A DNA stretch of 64,000 bases, taken from NCBI RefSeq assembly GCF_008370255.1, contig NZ_SEUI01000001.1:479275-543274 (forward strand), read 5' to 3'. The stretch comes from Pseudoalteromonas sp. FUC4. GTDB taxonomy: Bacteria > Pseudomonadota > Gammaproteobacteria > Enterobacterales > Alteromonadaceae. Every line of letters begins with the position of its first letter. Within the stretch, counting starts at the first letter, position 1. Made by a program: the position numbers and the translations under genes. This document shows positions 62,496-64,000 of this stretch, piece by piece. The notes beneath the pieces were generated by a model. It saw only the letters and a list, made by a program, of their open reading frames with translations, was not told the DNA's origin and ran no database searches.

Positions 62496-62679
62496 ACTGC
62501 TTACTCACACATAGTTAATATTATTAAACTTTGCTCAGTATACCCATGGACTTATAAATTGCGAATGAACAAATGCACTACTTTTCGTTATTCGCGTTTA
62601 TAAAGTGGCTTAGGTATAATGTGCCTTCGTATGCTTGTGTATTAACCATGCATAATTAGTTGTTTGAAAGAGAGAATAC

Positions 62680-63486
62680 ATGCTAAGAATTATTTTTCAG
62701 TTTTTGTTAACCGTATTTTTTGTATGGGCGCTTGCATATCCGTTTATACAAAATGATGATGTTGAACTAGATGAACAAACGTCAGAACAACCAAAAAAAG
62801 TGAAGAAAAAAGAAAAACCATTACATAATGTAAAACTGCCAAAGTTTTCAGAATTTAGTGATGTTAAAGAAAAAAAACATGCATTTTTTAGCTTTATTCG
62901 TCCGCACGTTGAAGCCGAAAACAAAAAAATATTACAGCAACGCGCTAAGCTTGAAATAGCACGCATGATGCTACAAAACGAATTACCTTTAGAAAAAAAG
63001 CAAAGTAAAGATGTTGCAGCAATATTAAAGTCGTACGGTTTACCAGCCACAATTGATACGCTAGTGCTTACGCAAGCACTACGCCGTGTTGATATAATTC
63101 CTAAAGAATTAGCGCTTATGCAAGCTGCAAATGAATCTGCGTGGGGCACATCGCGTTTTGCGCGTATTGGCCTTAACTTTTTTGGTCAGTGGTGTTACAC
63201 AAAAGGTTGTGGCATGGTACCAAAACGCCGTAATACTGGAGCTGCACACGAAGTTGCTGCGTTTAAATCGGTAAGAGCGGCTATAAACTCTTACTTTAAA
63301 AACATAAATACGCATCCTGCTTATAAAGATTTACGCGCAATTCGGGAAAACTTACGTCTTGAGCAAAAACCAATTTTAGCGACTGAACTTACACACGGTT
63401 TAATGTCTTACTCTGAGCGCGGTGAAGCGTATATAGAAGAGCTAAACACGATGATTAGCCAAAATAGAGCCTACTTTGATGAATAA
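62680..63486 (+). CDS. Bax-like glucosaminidase-domain protein
   Basis: This 268-residue protein has one N-terminal membrane helix (IIFQFLLTVFFVWALAYPF), a Lys/Glu-rich linker, then a lysozyme-like glucosaminidase domain with the probable catalytic Glu in LMQAANESAWGTSRFA, the GLNFFGQWCYTKGCGMVPKRR segment and AAFKSVRAAINSYFKNINTHPAYKDLR. This matches the Bax family of E. coli. It probably cuts peptidoglycan glycan strands from the periplasmic face. The stop overlaps the start of the next gene by eight bases. Confidence 0.85.
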   Translation: MLRIIFQFLLTVFFVWALAYPFIQNDDVELDEQTSEQPKKVKKKEKPLHNVKLPKFSEFSDVKEKKHAFFSFIRPHVEAENKKILQQRAKLEIARMMLQNELPLEKKQSKDVAAILKSYGLPATIDTLVLTQALRRVDIIPKELALMQAANESAWGTSRFARIGLNFFGQWCYTKGCGMVPKRRNTGAAHEVAAFKSVRAAINSYFKNINTHPAYKDLRAIRENLRLEQKPILATELTHGLMSYSERGEAYIEELNTMISQNRAYFDE

Positions 63487-64000
63487 ATACATTTTTAATT
63501 GCACCAACGCCATTGCGTTAGTGCTGATGGGCATGAGTGCATTTAATGTTAATGCCAGAGAATTTGTGATGTCGTATGACGGCTTTTATGACCGATTAAA
63601 AGTGGTTAACAAAGGCGATTTTCAATATGCGCGAGTTAACTTTTATATAAGTGATATAGCAACTAACGAAGCATGTGCCATTAAAAACGGTACTATTTTA
63701 ACTGAAAAAAACGAGTACCCACTTAACTTTACCGATAAAGCACAGCTGCTATTACCGTTCGATAAGCAACTTGATAGCGATAAAGCGGTGATTGTTATTC
63801 AACCACAAAACCCAGATCATGATTGCCAATTAAAACTTCAAATAGAAGCAAACGAACTTGAAGATTTAACGTTTTCAAAGCAGTCGTTATATACCATTAA
63901 CGAAGAACTTGATGAGCTGTTAACTGATTTGTCGGGCTTTTTTGTAAGTAAATTAATGTGGTTTTTATTACCAGAGCAAAAGGGCGTGGCGGTTACATTT
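63479..64000 (+). CDS. DUF2987-family exported protein (3' partial)
   Basis: The ATG at 63479 overlaps the upstream stop (ATGAATAA), and the frame is open for 174 codons to the window end. Signal peptide FNCTNAIALVLMGMSAFNVNA is followed by REFVMSYDGFYDRLKVVNKGDFQYARVNFYISD, the DUF2987 start, and further beta-rich sequence with Cys (EACAIKNG, HDCQLKLQ). The function of the family is unknown. The overlap with the Bax-like gene implies joint translation and perhaps a shared cell-wall role. Confidence 0.75.
   Translation, partial: MNKYIFNCTNAIALVLMGMSAFNVNAREFVMSYDGFYDRLKVVNKGDFQYARVNFYISDIATNEACAIKNGTILTEKNEYPLNFTDKAQLLLPFDKQLDSDKAVIVIQPQNPDHDCQLKLQIEANELEDLTFSKQSLYTINEELDELLTDLSGFFVSKLMWFLLPEQKGVAVTF

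Overview
The window looks like a chromosomal stretch of a marine gammaproteobacterium, most probably Pseudoalteromonas. The DNA is AT-rich. Gene families typical of that group are present: large TonB-dependent receptors, paired tryptophan-halogenase-like flavoenzymes, GH1/GH3 beta-glucosidases under a LacI regulator, a secreted prolyl oligopeptidase, a BCCT transporter, and RAYT/REP elements. The assignment rests on gene content and codon style, because no rRNA or tRNA gene was seen.

Bases 1-6.9 kb are the tail end of a contractile-tailed (P2/Mu-style) prophage: baseplate J (cut by the window edge), tail protein I, two fibre genes, a small fibre-associated protein, an unknown protein, a baseplate protein, a hub and a spike, closed by a terminator at 6854-6878. 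The second fibre gene (2306-3523) ends in a formylglycine-generating-enzyme/C-type-lectin fold. Its last 37 codons are strongly depleted in adenine, and a GC-rich hairpin with a 4-base loop lies 20 bases after the stop. This is the layout of the variable region of a diversity-generating retroelement (DGR), but no reverse transcriptase or template repeat is visible here.

Bases 7-12.5 kb hold host or boundary genes: a membrane-anchored unknown, a secreted alpha/beta hydrolase, two copies of a small exported protein, a NhaP-type antiporter, and an outer-membrane protein gene broken by one stop codon. A third copy of the small exported protein lies at 23.6 kb. All three copies carry the same ~128-bp leader and their own terminator.

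Bases 12.9-23.4 kb form a quaternary-amine (betaine, choline or carnitine-like) catabolic locus: porin, GcvA-like LysR regulator, BCCT transporter, and a tight operon of Rieske oxygenase, aldehyde dehydrogenase, rubredoxin-reductase fusion, FAD amine oxidase and cupin. A YrhK protein, an M23 peptidase and a divergent SbtA bicarbonate transporter/LysR pair follow.

Bases 27.4-40.5 kb are a beta-glucan utilisation locus: LacI regulator, GPH sugar symporter, GH1, a lipoprotein GH3, two flavin-dependent halogenases and a 988-residue TonB-dependent receptor. Four copies of the core GGAAGCGCTTCC, in two pairs, sit at the GH1/GH3 and receptor promoters and tie the locus into one regulon.

Bases 41-46.4 kb carry small housekeeping or unknown genes (lipoprotein, Crp/Fnr regulator, Mpo1-like, SDR, DUF2238, GNAT, DUF3465). 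Bases 46.7-49.7 kb look like an acquired island: a decayed REP-associated transposase with a REP-like insertion, then a two-gene unit coding for an ApeA-like HEPN nuclease and an ADP-ribosyltransferase-like protein. This unit is the best candidate here for an undescribed defence system.

Bases 50-64 kb return to core functions: DUF6435 protein, PQQ sugar dehydrogenase, a DesC/DesB-type desaturase operon preceded by two FabR/DesT-like operators, branched-chain aminotransferase, a second TonB-dependent receptor, a small DUF962 protein, prolyl oligopeptidase, dGTPase, a Bax-like glucosaminidase and a DUF2987 protein cut by the window end.
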